Shown here in pieces: positions 16,827 through 25,376 of a stretch of 41,413 bases of DNA. Each line of letters opens with the position of its first letter. Positions within the stretch are counted from its first letter, which is position 1. A program made the position numbers and the translations under genes. The notes under the pieces were generated by a model, which saw only the letters and a program-made list of their open reading frames with translations, was not told the DNA's origin and did not search any database. This DNA is from [Clostridium] symbiosum. GTDB lineage: Bacteria; Bacillota; Clostridia; Lachnospirales; Lachnospiraceae. The DNA lies in assembly GCA_021769625.1 (NCBI GenBank), contig JAETSN010000035.1, positions 1-41,413 of the forward strand, written 5' to 3'.

Positions 16827-16972
16827 TTTGTTATTCAGTTGTTGTCATTCTTTGATCAGATCGATGTCTATCATATTTACGCCGATGACATTCAACAGTG
16901 CTTTTAAAGAGAAATATATGTCAATAACTGATCGCCATATTCATCGCCGCGCTCGATGCTGTTAACGTATTT

Positions 16973-17002
16973 ATTATAGCATGGTGAAAATACAAATTGC
17001 AA
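16973..17002 (-). promoter_or_regulatory. promoter of the FMN riboswitch-ribU transcript
   Basis: On the minus strand TTGCAA (16997-17002), 18 bases, TATAAT (16973-16978). The start would be about 140 bases before the riboswitch, leaving an unexplained leader segment (16827-16966) in which I see no convincing gene. Confidence 0.7.
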
Positions 17003-17057
17003 TAGCTTCTCATTTTAGTTTTACAGAATAAAACGCTATGTACCGGCATAATAGCGC

Positions 17058-17086
17058 TTGACAGATATGGGATTATCTGATAGGTT
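17058..17086 (+). promoter_or_regulatory. promoter of the aldolase-kinase operon
   Basis: TTGACA (17058-17063) with a weak -10 TAGGTT (17081-17086) at 17 bases. The palindromic operator follows some 20 bases downstream. Confidence 0.5.
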
Positions 17087-17105
17087 ATAGATAGAAACGT
17101 TCCAA

Positions 17106-17132
17106 TATAAGAACTTGTTCTTATATAAGAAC
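17106..17132 (+). promoter_or_regulatory. candidate IclR operator of the aldolase-kinase operon
   Basis: A perfect palindrome of TATAAGAAC (17106-17114), TT and GTTCTTATA (17117-17125) is followed by a third half site TATAAGAAC (17124-17132). Its centre GAACTTGTTC (17111-17120) is identical to the palindrome in the iclR promoter region. Placed after the promoter, it would act as a repressor block. Confidence 0.6.
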
Positions 17133-17163
17133 AAAGCTGAAAAAAGGAAAGGAGAAATGGGGT

Positions 17164-17826
17164 ATGACACCAACGAGAGAACAGATCATTCAGAATGTGT
17201 ACGACAATAAGCTGATCGCTATTGTCCGGGGGATGGAGCCGGAGTACTGCGTGAAGCTGGCGGAGGCGCTCTGCGAGGGCGGCATCAACATGGTGGAGAT
17301 CACATTCAACCAGAGGAGCACGGATCATTTCAGGGCGACGACCGATGCCATCCGCGCTATCAGCGAACAGCTTCCGGACAGGGTGATGGTCGGAGCGGGC
17401 ACAGTGCTGACGAAGGAACAGGTGGATCTGGCAAAAGAGGCGGGGGCACTCTATATCATCACGCCTTCCACCAACCCGGATGTGATCCGCTACGCGAAAG
17501 AGCAGGGGCTTGTGACGATGCCCGGCGCCATGACGCCGTCCGAGATCGAGACAGCCTATGAGGCGGGCGCGGATTTTGTGAAGATCTTCCCGGTGGGCAA
17601 TCTGGGGTCGGCTTACATCAAGGCGGTGAAAGCGCCGATGAGCCACATTCCCGTGCTGGCAGTGGGGGGAGTGAACGAGAAGAATATTGCTGAATTTATC
17701 CGGGCAGGCGCTATCGGCGCCGGCGTGGGCGGCAATCTGGTGAACGCGGAGTGGATCAGGAACGGCGAGTTCGATAAGATCACGGCGCTGGCACGTGAGT
17801 TTGTGACAAACGCGAAAAACGCATAA
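17164..17826 (+). CDS. 2-keto-3-deoxy-6-phosphogalactonate-type aldolase (KHG/KDPG aldolase family)
   Basis: A class I aldolase of 220 residues that splits 2-keto-3-deoxy-6-phospho sugar acids to pyruvate and glyceraldehyde 3-phosphate. The catalytic E45 lies in VEITF and the Schiff-base K140 in FVKIFP; GAGTVLT is at 77-83. Where Eda proteins have VT(F/L)RT with an Arg that contacts substrate, this protein has ITFNQ, like the Asn of DgoA (VEIPLNS). With the kinase next to it and galactonate dehydratase beyond, I infer a DgoA-like function. AAAGGAGAAAT precedes the ATG. First gene of a probable operon; the 195-base gap to the kinase holds no clear gene. Confidence 0.88.
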   Translation: MTPTREQIIQNVYDNKLIAIVRGMEPEYCVKLAEALCEGGINMVEITFNQRSTDHFRATTDAIRAISEQLPDRVMVGAGTVLTKEQVDLAKEAGALYIITPSTNPDVIRYAKEQGLVTMPGAMTPSEIETAYEAGADFVKIFPVGNLGSAYIKAVKAPMSHIPVLAVGGVNEKNIAEFIRAGAIGAGVGGNLVNAEWIRNGEFDKITALAREFVTNAKNA

Positions 17827-18021
17827 ATACAGCAGAACTGAAAACAGTGGAAGTCTGTACAGTGCACAAGACTATTAAGGATAACTGAATCAAACGTGAA
17901 GTTATTTGTTGCTTTCCGATCTGCATAAGCAGATTGAGAAGGTTTTCATTGCTGAAGATATGTCTTCTTATATTGTGTGTTGGAAAGATGGACACGGAAC
18001 TATCAATTAGGAGGGTTTAAA

Positions 18022-19044
18022 ATGTCAAAAGTAGTATGTTTCGGTGAGATCATGATGCGTCTGAATCCGGAAGGATATCAGAGATTTGTGCAGGCGGGAA
18101 GGTTTGAGGCTTCCTACGCGGGCGGTGAGGCGAACGTTTCCGTGTCCCTTGTGAACTACGGAAATGAGGCGTCCTTTGTGACGAAGCTTCCCGACAACGA
18201 TATCGCCCAGAGCGCGGTCAATTCCCTGCGCCAGTTCGGCGTGGACACAAGCGATATTGTGAAGGGAGGTCCCCGTCTGGGCATTTATTTTGTGGAGAAG
18301 GGAGCTTCCCAGCGTCCTTCCAAGGTGATCTATGACCGCGCGGGTTCTTCCATCGCGCTGGCGAAACGGGAAGATTTCAACTGGGATAAGATCTTTGAGG
18401 GGGCGGACTGGTTCCACTTTACCGGTATCACACCGGCTCTCGGCGGCGAGAATCCTGAGATCTGTTTAGATGCCTGCAAGGCGGCGAAAGAGAAAGGGAT
18501 CAAGATCAGCTGCGATCTGAATTTCCGCAAGAAACTCTGGACCAGCGAGCAGGCAGGAAAAGTGATGGGCGAGCTGATGCCTTATGTGGATGTCTGCATC
18601 GCCAACGAGGAGGATGCGGCGGACGTGTTCGGCATCCATGCGGAAGGCACCGACATCAACACCGGCAAGATCAGCCGTGAGGGCTATATCGGCGTGGCAA
18701 AACAGCTCTCCGAGCGTTTCGGCTGCGAGTATGTGGCGATCACTCTGCGCGGCAGCATTTCTGCGACCGACAACAAGTGGGCGGGAATGCTCTACAAGGA
18801 CGGGCAGGCCTGCTTCTCGCCGGAATATCTGGTACATATCGTGGACCGTGTGGGCGGCGGCGATTCCTTCGGCGGCGGCCTGATCCATGCGTTGAGAAAA
18901 GGCATGAGCCAGCAGGATGCGATCAACTTCGCGGTGGCGGCTTCCTGCTTAAAGCATACCATCGAGCATGACTTCAACCTGGTATCGGAGGCGGAAGTCC
19001 TCTCCCTCGCGGGCGGCAACGCGTCCGGGCGTGTGCAGAGATAA
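18022..19044 (+). CDS. PfkB family 2-keto-3-deoxy sugar acid kinase
   Basis: A 340-residue ribokinase-fold enzyme expected to phosphorylate 2-keto-3-deoxygalactonate or -gluconate at C6. The N-terminal signature GEIMMRLNPEGYQRFVQA..GGEANVSV marks the KDG kinase group. The C-terminal DRVGGGDSFGGG motif carries the catalytic D281. The ATG at 18022 follows AGGAGGG; an upstream in-frame ATG at 17977 lacks a binding site. Together with the DgoA-like aldolase and the convergent galactonate dehydratase it completes the DeLey-Doudoroff route. It ends in SGRVQR, as the second kinase at 30710 ends in GARVQR, which suggests the two are paralogues of one subgroup. Confidence 0.87.
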   Translation: MSKVVCFGEIMMRLNPEGYQRFVQAGRFEASYAGGEANVSVSLVNYGNEASFVTKLPDNDIAQSAVNSLRQFGVDTSDIVKGGPRLGIYFVEKGASQRPSKVIYDRAGSSIALAKREDFNWDKIFEGADWFHFTGITPALGGENPEICLDACKAAKEKGIKISCDLNFRKKLWTSEQAGKVMGELMPYVDVCIANEEDAADVFGIHAEGTDINTGKISREGYIGVAKQLSERFGCEYVAITLRGSISATDNKWAGMLYKDGQACFSPEYLVHIVDRVGGGDSFGGGLIHALRKGMSQQDAINFAVAASCLKHTIEHDFNLVSEAEVLSLAGGNASGRVQR

Positions 19045-19052
19045 GACGAGGC

Positions 19053-19094
19053 AAAAAAGGATCCGGGGGAACAGATATCTCCCGGATCCTTTTC
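19053..19094. terminator. bidirectional terminator between the kinase and dgoD
   Basis: AAAAGGATCCGGG pairs with CCCGGATCCTTTT; the plus strand ends in TTTTC and the minus strand in TTTTTTG. It serves the convergent kinase and dgoD genes. Confidence 0.8.
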
Positions 19095-19139
19095 TATATT
19101 GGGAAAGTTACTGAAGTTTTCAATCTGCAGGGCAAAAGC

Positions 19140-20288
19140 TTACCACTCCGCGATAGACCCGTCCTCGTGCCTCCACACAGGGTTCTTCCAGTTGTGGTTC
19201 ACTTTGGCTTCTTCCAGAACCAGTTCTTTATTCACATCCACGCCGAGTCCGGGCAGTTTAGGCAGGTTTACATAACCGTCGATGAACTCGAAATCTTCCT
19301 TGTTGTTTACATAATCCAGAACGCTCTTGCCCACGTTGTAGTGGATGCCCATGCTCTGTTCCTGGATCACTGCGTTGTAGCAGGTTGCGTCCACGTTCAG
19401 GCAGCTTGCCAGCGCGATAGGGCCTAAGGGACAGTGGGGCGCTAACGCCACATCGTAGGCTTCCGCCATGGCGCCGATCTTCTTCACTTCGGTAAGGCCG
19501 CCGGCATGGCTTAGATCAGGCTGGATGATATCCACGCCGCCCCTCTGCAGAAGGCGTTTAAAATCATATTTGCTGAAAAGGCGTTCGCCTGTGGCGATAG
19601 GGATATTGCAGGCTGCGGCGATCTCAGGGAAGTATTCCATGTTTTCACACAGTACGGGTTCCTCGATGAACATCGGATCAAATTCTTCCAGCTTCTTGGC
19701 AAGGATCTTAGCCATAGGTTTATGCACACGGCCGTGGAAATCGATGGCGATGCCGAAATACTTACCGCAGGATTCACGGATCGCTGCCACACGCTCCAGT
19801 ACGGCATCGATCTTATCGTAGGAATCCACCATCTGCAGTTCTTCGGTGGCATTCATCTTGATGGCTTTAAAACCTGCGTTTTTCTTTTCCAGAGCGGCGG
19901 CGCCCACATCGCTGGGGCGGTCTCCGCCGATCCAGCTGTACACTTTCATCTTTGTATGACAGGCGCCTCCCATCAGCTCGTACACAGGTACGCCGAGAGC
20001 CTTGCCCTTGATATCCCAGAGGGCCTGGTCGATGCCGGAGATCGCGCTCATCAAAACGCCGCCGCCCCTGTAGAAGCCCGCGCGGTACAGGGTGCTCCAG
20101 ATATCCTCTATCTTTGACGGATCCGCGCCGATCAGATAATCCTTCATCTCCTGCACACAGGCGAGAACGGTGCTGCAGTGGCCTTCCAGAACGGGTTCGC
20201 CCCAGCCGGTGATGCCTTCATCGGTGATGATCTCCACAAAACCCCAGCGGGGACGGACGGTGTAGGTGTTTACTTGGGTAATTTTCAT
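19140..20288 (-). CDS. dgoD: D-galactonate dehydratase
   Basis: An enolase-superfamily enzyme of 382 residues converting D-galactonate to 2-keto-3-deoxygalactonate. It aligns with E. coli DgoD end to end without gaps as far as I can recall that sequence: metal ligands D183, E209 and E235, catalytic H185 and H285, and E310 fall at the same numbers, and both end in WRHED-(x)2-(I/V)AEW. The start [10 protein letters not shown] at 20288 has AAGGAGG before it; the frame extends about 90 codons upstream into AT-rich DNA with no binding site, which is not coding. It is convergent with the kinase and divergent from the symporter. A TATAAT promoter lies about 160 bases upstream. Confidence 0.93.
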   Translation of the reverse strand: MKITQVNTYTVRPRWGFVEIITDEGITGWGEPVLEGHCSTVLACVQEMKDYLIGADPSKIEDIWSTLYRAGFYRGGGVLMSAISGIDQALWDIKGKALGVPVYELMGGACHTKMKVYSWIGGDRPSDVGAAALEKKNAGFKAIKMNATEELQMVDSYDKIDAVLERVAAIRESCGKYFGIAIDFHGRVHKPMAKILAKKLEEFDPMFIEEPVLCENMEYFPEIAAACNIPIATGERLFSKYDFKRLLQRGGVDIIQPDLSHAGGLTEVKKIGAMAEAYDVALAPHCPLGPIALASCLNVDATCYNAVIQEQSMGIHYNVGKSVLDYVNNKEDFEFIDGYVNLPKLPGLGVDVNKELVLEEAKVNHNWKNPVWRHEDGSIAEW

Positions 20289-20448
20289 AATAGACAGCCT
20301 CCTTATAAATAGAATGGTTAAAAATGAAAAAAATATTAAAAAAAGGATAAAAGTTGATAGACAAACAAAGACGAAAATGTCAATTTCAGGATAACATAAA
20401 AAGGAAATCAACATAATATACTTTGTCTGAAAATAATAATTTAGAATA

Positions 20449-20476
20449 ATTATATAACATTGATGGACAAAAGCAA
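20449..20476 (-). promoter_or_regulatory. probable dgoD promoter
   Basis: On the minus strand TTGCTT (20471-20476), 16 bases, TATAAT (20449-20454). It leaves a leader of about 155 bases. The surrounding AT-rich stretch 20289-20560 has several GACAAA-type repeats (for example GGACAAAA at 20465 and 20479) and no gene. Confidence 0.5.
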
Positions 20477-20560
20477 TAGGACAAAATGCACAAAATAGGA
20501 GATGAAAATTGTGCATAACATAAAAAAATAACCTTGAAAGAAAAGAAAAAACAAATCTGA

Positions 20561-20589
20561 TTGACAAATATGTGAATGGATGTTAGATT
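20561..20589 (+). promoter_or_regulatory. promoter of the symporter operon
   Basis: TTGACA (20561-20566), 17 bases, TAGATT (20584-20589). The start would be near 20596, immediately before the paired TTGGTT motifs. Confidence 0.55.
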
Positions 20590-20600
20590 TATTTTATGCT

Positions 20601-20642
20601 GAAATTGGTTAGACAACTTGTACAGAAATTGGTTGTCAACCA
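20601..20642 (+). promoter_or_regulatory. candidate FadR/UxuR-type operator between dgoD and the symporter
   Basis: GAAATTGGTT occurs at 20601-20610 and 20625-20634. The second is part of the palindrome TGGTTG-T-CAACCA (20630-20642). This resembles the AATTGGT..ACCAATT sites of FadR-subfamily GntR regulators such as UxuR and LldR. Between them, CAACTTGTAC (20613-20622) matches the IclR palindrome at eight of ten positions. The likely regulators are the GntR protein at 27030 and the IclR protein at 14881. Confidence 0.5.
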
Positions 20643-20748
20643 TAACCATTTTTTCGCATGGCTGTATCCGCCCGGAGAATGCGGCGGACCGGTATGCGGA
20701 AAACATGGAATACACACAATACTAATTTTATAGGAGGAGGGATTTACT

Positions 20749-22236
20749 ATGTTAGATTCCAGGTATGTGCCGCTGTTTGTCGGCGGCTTTCTCGCCTACA
20801 TCTGTATTATGATCCTGGTAGGCGTGTTATCAACGAGGGGAAAAACCAATGGCTCTAACTTCCTGACAGGAGGTGCGAATCTGGGCTTCTTCCTCATCTT
20901 CTGTACTGTGGGCGCGACAATGATCGGTACGGGTTCTTCCATGGGCGCTATCGCCAACGGCTATAACGGCGGTTGGGCAGGCGCTATCTATGGACTGGGT
21001 GCATGTACAGGTATTCTTTCCATGCTGATGTTCGTCAAGATCCGTGACAAGAATTTCCTGACCATGTCGGAGGAGGCGCAGTATTATTACGGCGGTAAAA
21101 AGATCATCCGTCAGACCATGGGCTTTATGATGTTTGTGGTTGAGATCATCTGGCTCGGGAATCATATGAACGGCGGTTCCAAGTATCTCGCTTACATCAC
21201 AGGTCTTGACAACGTGATCTGTAAGGTTATCACAGTGCTGGCGTTCGCGGTTTACGTATTTATCGGCGGCTACCTTGCAGTGGTAGTGACAGACGCGGTG
21301 CAGTTCTGTGTTATCGTTGCAGGCTTCGCGCTGATCGCAATCAAGGCAATCCCCGCAGCGGGCGGCTATGCGAATATTGCAGCTACTTTTGAATCGGTCG
21401 GCAAACCCGGCGCTATGGGCTTCTACGGTCTGGCACAGTACGGCATAATGCCTGCCATCGCATTGGTTCTGTCCACTTACATGGGCGTTATCGGTACACC
21501 GACGCACCGTACACGTATCTATACTTCTGCGAATGAAGGCACGGCGCGCAAGGCATTTTTGACATCCGGCATCATGCTGTTCTTCTGGAGCTTTGTGACA
21601 GCTATCATCGGTATGAGCGCATTCACCATCGCAAACGGCCAGGGTGTGACACTGGAATCTGCAGACTATGCATTCTCCTTCATGGCAACTCACGTACTCG
21701 GTCCTGTATTCGGTCTGGTACTGATGATCGCAGGCTTGTCCGCGACTATGTCCTCCGGTGACTCCGATGCCATCTCCGGCATCACGATCCTGCTGACTGA
21801 CGTATATCCGAGCGTGACAGGCAAGACCATCAAAGAGGAAGATTATCCGAAGTACTCCAGGATCGCTCTGGTAGTGACGCTGGGTGTTGCTTTCCTGATC
21901 ACACTGCTTGTGAACGACGTTATTACATATATCCAGAAGGTGGTAGGATCCCTCCTTCCCGGCCTTGCGATCTGTATGTTCATGGGCCGTTTCTGGAAAC
22001 GTGCTACCTGGCAGGGCGGCATGGCCTGCATCATTTCCGGTACAGGTTTCGGTATTCTTTATCTGCTGATTCCGGCGCTCAGCGGCTGGGTAGATTCCAC
22101 ACTCGGCGGCGCAGCTGTTCCGGCGACGATCATTTCCCTGATCTGCGGCGTAGTGGTAAGCCTTGTTACGCCGGTTGACAATACACCGGATGATGAACGT
22201 GTGAAAGCTGTATTTGACGCACGTGCTGGTAAGTAA
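20749..22236 (+). CDS. sodium:solute symporter (SSS family)
   Basis: A 495-residue membrane protein with about 13 helices, starting MLDSRYVPLFVGGFLAYICIM, with the helix-1 and helix-8 type segments TVGATMIGTGSSMGAI and MIAGLSATMSSGDSDAISG that form the sodium site in SSS transporters. GGAGGAGGG precedes the ATG. It heads a long co-directional run of sugar-acid and amino-acid type enzymes, so the transported substrate is probably the compound they degrade: a sugar acid or an N-acylated amino sugar acid. This is inference from context; the sequence alone shows only the family. A hairpin with a short T-tail follows at 22333. Confidence 0.88.
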   Translation: MLDSRYVPLFVGGFLAYICIMILVGVLSTRGKTNGSNFLTGGANLGFFLIFCTVGATMIGTGSSMGAIANGYNGGWAGAIYGLGACTGILSMLMFVKIRDKNFLTMSEEAQYYYGGKKIIRQTMGFMMFVVEIIWLGNHMNGGSKYLAYITGLDNVICKVITVLAFAVYVFIGGYLAVVVTDAVQFCVIVAGFALIAIKAIPAAGGYANIAATFESVGKPGAMGFYGLAQYGIMPAIALVLSTYMGVIGTPTHRTRIYTSANEGTARKAFLTSGIMLFFWSFVTAIIGMSAFTIANGQGVTLESADYAFSFMATHVLGPVFGLVLMIAGLSATMSSGDSDAISGITILLTDVYPSVTGKTIKEEDYPKYSRIALVVTLGVAFLITLLVNDVITYIQKVVGSLLPGLAICMFMGRFWKRATWQGGMACIISGTGFGILYLLIPALSGWVDSTLGGAAVPATIISLICGVVVSLVTPVDNTPDDERVKAVFDARAGK

Positions 22237-22332
22237 ACTTTTTGACCGGCATGTCCGATGAAACAGGATCATGAAAGAGGGCTTCCGTATTTAGCGGAGC
22301 TGAAAACAGAATAATAGAAGTAAATACCATAT

Positions 22333-22369
22333 AAACGGGGGTGGAGGCTTTCTTCATCCCCGTTTTACA
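22333..22369 (+). terminator. weak terminator after the symporter
   Basis: AAACGGGG pairs with CCCCGTTT around GTGGAGGCTTTCTTCAT, then TTACAATTA. The short T-tail suggests partial termination and lower expression of the downstream enzymes. A second hairpin (GCAGCAGGCA with TGCATGCTGC, one mismatch) lies at about 22391-22416. Confidence 0.45.
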
Positions 22370-22458
22370 ATTACAGGTTCGCGCAAAAGCGCAGCAGGCA
22401 TTTGAGTGCATGCTGCCGAAGCAGTGCACGGCAGTTATAGATAGGAAAGGAAAAAGCG

Positions 22459-24066
22459 ATGGGCACAATATTATTAAGAAACGGCATTGTTTATGACGGA
22501 TTGGGAAATCCGGGTGTTGCCGGAGATGTGTTGATAAAAGACGATAAGATTGAAAAAACAGGCTCTCTGGGGGACACACAGGCAGATCAGGTGATCGATG
22601 TGGAAGGAAAAGTGATCTGTCCCGGTTTTGTGGATATCCACAGACATTGTGACGCCAAGCCTTTGAACGATCCTGCTTTCGGAAGGCGGGAACTGGCACA
22701 GGGCATCACGACAACTGTGGCGGGGAATTGCGGTATTTCCCTGACGCCCTGCCCCGAGGGGGATGCAGGCGCCAGAGAGATGTATGATTTTGACGAGGCG
22801 GTGATGGGACCGATGGAGCTGGGACTGCCAAGGAGTTACGGGGAATATCTGGAGGCGCTTGAGAAGGCGCCGCTGGCAGTCAATTTTGCGGCGATGGTCG
22901 GCACAGGCGCCGTAAAGATCACGGTGAAAGGATTTGCGGATACGCCGTTTACGAAAGAAGAGCTGGACGAAGCGAGAGCGCTGATCGAGGATGCGATGAA
23001 GCGCGGGGCGCCAGGGGTGTCGCTGGGGATCATGTATCTGCCGGAATGCTATTCCAGTACGGATGAGTTCGCCTATATTCTGGAACCCGTGGGAAGGTAC
23101 GGGCGCGTGATCGCCACCCACATCCGGGGCGAGGGCGACAGCATGGTGGAGAGCATAAAGGAAGTGCTCGAGATCGCAAAGAAAGCGGGATGTGCGCTGG
23201 AAGTCAGCCATTTTAAGAGCTGCGGCGTACATAACTGGAAAAAACAGATCCATGAAGCCATCGCGCTGATCGAGAAGGCGAGAGCGGAAGGGCAGGATGT
23301 GACCTGCGACTTCTATCCCTACGAGGGCGGCAGTACGGCGCTGACCACGATGCTGCCTCCGGTATTTGTGGCGGGCGATATGACGAAAGCATTAGAGCGC
23401 CTCGGCACGCCGGAGGGTGTGGAGGAGTTCCGGGAGAGCAGCAGAAAGCCCTATGACGACTGGGACAATTTCTGCGTGACTTTGGGATGGGAACGTATTA
23501 TAATCAGTGGTGTGACAGAGGACAAATTCAAACCCATGCTGGGCATGACGGTGACGGATGCTGCAGAGAAGTTCGGCTATGCTGATCCGGAGGCGCTGGC
23601 GGCGGATCTGATGCACGAGGAGAACGGCAAGACAGCCATCATCAATATGAGCATGTGTCAGGAGGATATCGACACGGTGGCGAAGCTTCCGTATTCTAAT
23701 GTCATCTCCGATGCGATCTACGCGGCGACAGATACGCCCCATCCGCGGATGTACGGCGCTTTCCCGAAAGTGATCCGGGAATATGTGGGAGAGCGGGGGC
23801 TCTACACGCTGGAGGAAGCGATCCATAAAATGACGGGGCTTCCGGCGGCGCGGATGAAACTGACGGGCAGAGGCGTGCTGAAAGAGGGCAGTTTCGCGGA
23901 TGTGCTGGTGTTTGACCCGAAGCGTTTTACGGACCATGCGACATTCCAGGATCCGGCGCAGATGGCGACCGGCGTGGATTACCTGTTCGTGAACGGTAAG
24001 CTGACGATCCGGCAGGATGAATGGGTGGACGAGGCTCATAACGGGGCGCTGCTGCTGGCGGAGTGA
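22459..24066 (+). CDS. amidohydrolase, N-acyl-D-amino acid deacylase type
   Basis: A 535-residue zinc amidohydrolase of the D-aminoacylase family, which removes acyl groups from the nitrogen of D-configured amino acids. Visible metal ligands match those of the family: H61-x-H63 in FVDIHRHCD, C91 in GNCGIS, H221 in THIRGEG, H251 in SHFKSCG and D418 in ISDAIYAATDTPHPR. The last motif has Ala where SDG is more usual. AGGAAAGG precedes the ATG. Neighbouring symporter, RidA and D-threonine aldolase-type genes suggest the freed amine goes to a D-amino acid or 2-amino sugar acid lyase. D-glucosaminate released from N-acetylglucosaminate is my leading guess; a simple N-acyl-D-amino acid is the alternative. 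Confidence 0.88.
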   Translation: MGTILLRNGIVYDGLGNPGVAGDVLIKDDKIEKTGSLGDTQADQVIDVEGKVICPGFVDIHRHCDAKPLNDPAFGRRELAQGITTTVAGNCGISLTPCPEGDAGAREMYDFDEAVMGPMELGLPRSYGEYLEALEKAPLAVNFAAMVGTGAVKITVKGFADTPFTKEELDEARALIEDAMKRGAPGVSLGIMYLPECYSSTDEFAYILEPVGRYGRVIATHIRGEGDSMVESIKEVLEIAKKAGCALEVSHFKSCGVHNWKKQIHEAIALIEKARAEGQDVTCDFYPYEGGSTALTTMLPPVFVAGDMTKALERLGTPEGVEEFRESSRKPYDDWDNFCVTLGWERIIISGVTEDKFKPMLGMTVTDAAEKFGYADPEALAADLMHEENGKTAIINMSMCQEDIDTVAKLPYSNVISDAIYAATDTPHPRMYGAFPKVIREYVGERGLYTLEEAIHKMTGLPAARMKLTGRGVLKEGSFADVLVFDPKRFTDHATFQDPAQMATGVDYLFVNGKLTIRQDEWVDEAHNGALLLAE

Positions 24067-24149
24067 CCGGGCTGGTAAAGGTAATATTTCGTTTATAAGC
24101 AGCCGCCAGACAGAAAAGATTTAGAATAAGACAAGAGGGAGAAAAATTC

Positions 24150-25286
24150 ATGGCAGAAGCAAGAACTTTGGACGAGATTAAACTGGATAATGCCTACAAG
24201 TTCGGCGCAGGGCGTTATATTCAGCAGACGGGAGCGCTGGAAACGGTGGCGGAGGAAGTGCTGCGTCTCGGAAGAAAGCCTTTTATCATCGCGGGGCCGC
24301 GGGCTCTGGAGGCGACGGAGGGCAGGATCGAGAAGGCGCTGAAGGAGGCGGGCATCGAGTACGAGCTGTCCGTTTATCCGGGGCAGAATACTTATGAGAA
24401 AGCAAGGGAACATGCGGCGAAGGCGCTTGGGGCAGGGTGTGATGTGATCATGGGCGTGGGCGGCGGAAGGATCATGGACCAGTCCAAAGCGGCGGCTTAT
24501 TTCGGAGGGACAGCGATTTCCCTGCCGAAGGGACATATGCCGGTGGTGCAGGTACCTACCAGCATCGCCACCTGTGCGGCGTTTGCCCCCTTAAGTGTGA
24601 TGTATACGGAGGAAGGGGCATCTCTGGGAAGTCTGCGCCATAACTTTGAAGTGGATGCGGTCATTGTGGATATGGATGTGATCGCAAAGGAACCGCCCCG
24701 ATATGTGGCGAGCGGTATTCTGGACGGTATGTCCAAGATGGTGGAGATGCAGAACGGGCACGACCATATTGATATCGAAGAGTTTGATGTGGGCCTTGTG
24801 ACAGCCTTCACGCTGGCGAAGTACACAATGGAAACCTATAAAAACCGCGGGATGCAGGCAGTGCAGGATGTGGCGGAGAAAAAGCTGACCAAGGCGGTGG
24901 AGGATATCGCTTATCTGAATATTGCGGTGGCGGGCATCATCAGCGGCTGCAGCAAGGGATTCGGGCAGACGGCGTTGGGACACGAGTGCTATGAGTTGAT
25001 CCGCACACATTTTACACAGGAAGCGAAGGACTTTATCCACGGTGAGATCGTTGCCGTGGGGCAGTGCATGCAGCTTTCCTTCAACGGACAGGAGGACCAG
25101 ATCCCGGCGCTCCGGGAGATGATGAAGACCTTCCATATGCCGATGACGCTGAAAGATATCGGTATCGAGCCCACGGAGGAAAACGTGGAGAAGCTCTATC
25201 AGGATCTGTACCACAGCCCCTTTGTGAAGGACTGTCCGGAGGAGGCGGAGCGCCTGCGGAAAGCCATGAAATGGCTGACACAGTAA
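24150..25286 (+). CDS. iron-containing alcohol dehydrogenase, glycerol dehydrogenase type
   Basis: A 378-residue NAD-dependent polyol or hydroxy-acid dehydrogenase of the GldA group. The nucleotide-binding GVGGGRIMD is at 102-110. Metal ligands D192 (ILDGMSK), H278 (LGHECYELI) and H297 (IHGEIVAVG) align with those of glycerol dehydrogenase. The segment SIATCAAFAPLSVMYTEEG resembles the GldA active-site loop with changes, so the substrate is probably not glycerol. Its place between the deacylase and RidA genes suggests it oxidises or reduces a related polyol, amino sugar or sugar acid. GAGGGAG precedes the ATG. Confidence 0.85.
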   Translation: MAEARTLDEIKLDNAYKFGAGRYIQQTGALETVAEEVLRLGRKPFIIAGPRALEATEGRIEKALKEAGIEYELSVYPGQNTYEKAREHAAKALGAGCDVIMGVGGGRIMDQSKAAAYFGGTAISLPKGHMPVVQVPTSIATCAAFAPLSVMYTEEGASLGSLRHNFEVDAVIVDMDVIAKEPPRYVASGILDGMSKMVEMQNGHDHIDIEEFDVGLVTAFTLAKYTMETYKNRGMQAVQDVAEKKLTKAVEDIAYLNIAVAGIISGCSKGFGQTALGHECYELIRTHFTQEAKDFIHGEIVAVGQCMQLSFNGQEDQIPALREMMKTFHMPMTLKDIGIEPTEENVEKLYQDLYHSPFVKDCPEEAERLRKAMKWLTQ

Positions 25287-25376
25287 AAAACGGCCGGACC
25301 GTGAGGTAAAGCCGTTTGCTGCGGCCGGATTAAGAGAAGCCGCAATATCATAATATATCATCAGGAGGATGGAACA

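Noticed and set aside
16905-16980. Minus-strand segment reading NSIERGDEYGDQLLTYISL
   Set aside because: It is protein-like but has no start codon and overlaps the ribU promoter, so I do not call it a gene or remnant.
17827-18021. Short frame in the aldolase-kinase gap (SYLLLSDLHKQIEKVF...)
   Set aside because: A stop precedes it without a start codon and it resembles no family; possibly a relic, but unsupported.
20289-20567. Long N-terminal extension of galactonate dehydratase rich in Phe, Ile and Leu
   Set aside because: It is translated AT-rich intergenic DNA with no ribosome binding site; the DgoD start MKITQVN with AAGGAGG is clear.
20830-22272. 480-residue minus-strand frame opposite the symporter
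   Set aside because: It is the shadow of a strongly biased gene; its composition (many His, Cys, Gln, Arg) is typical of antisense translation and the plus strand encodes a clear SSS transporter.
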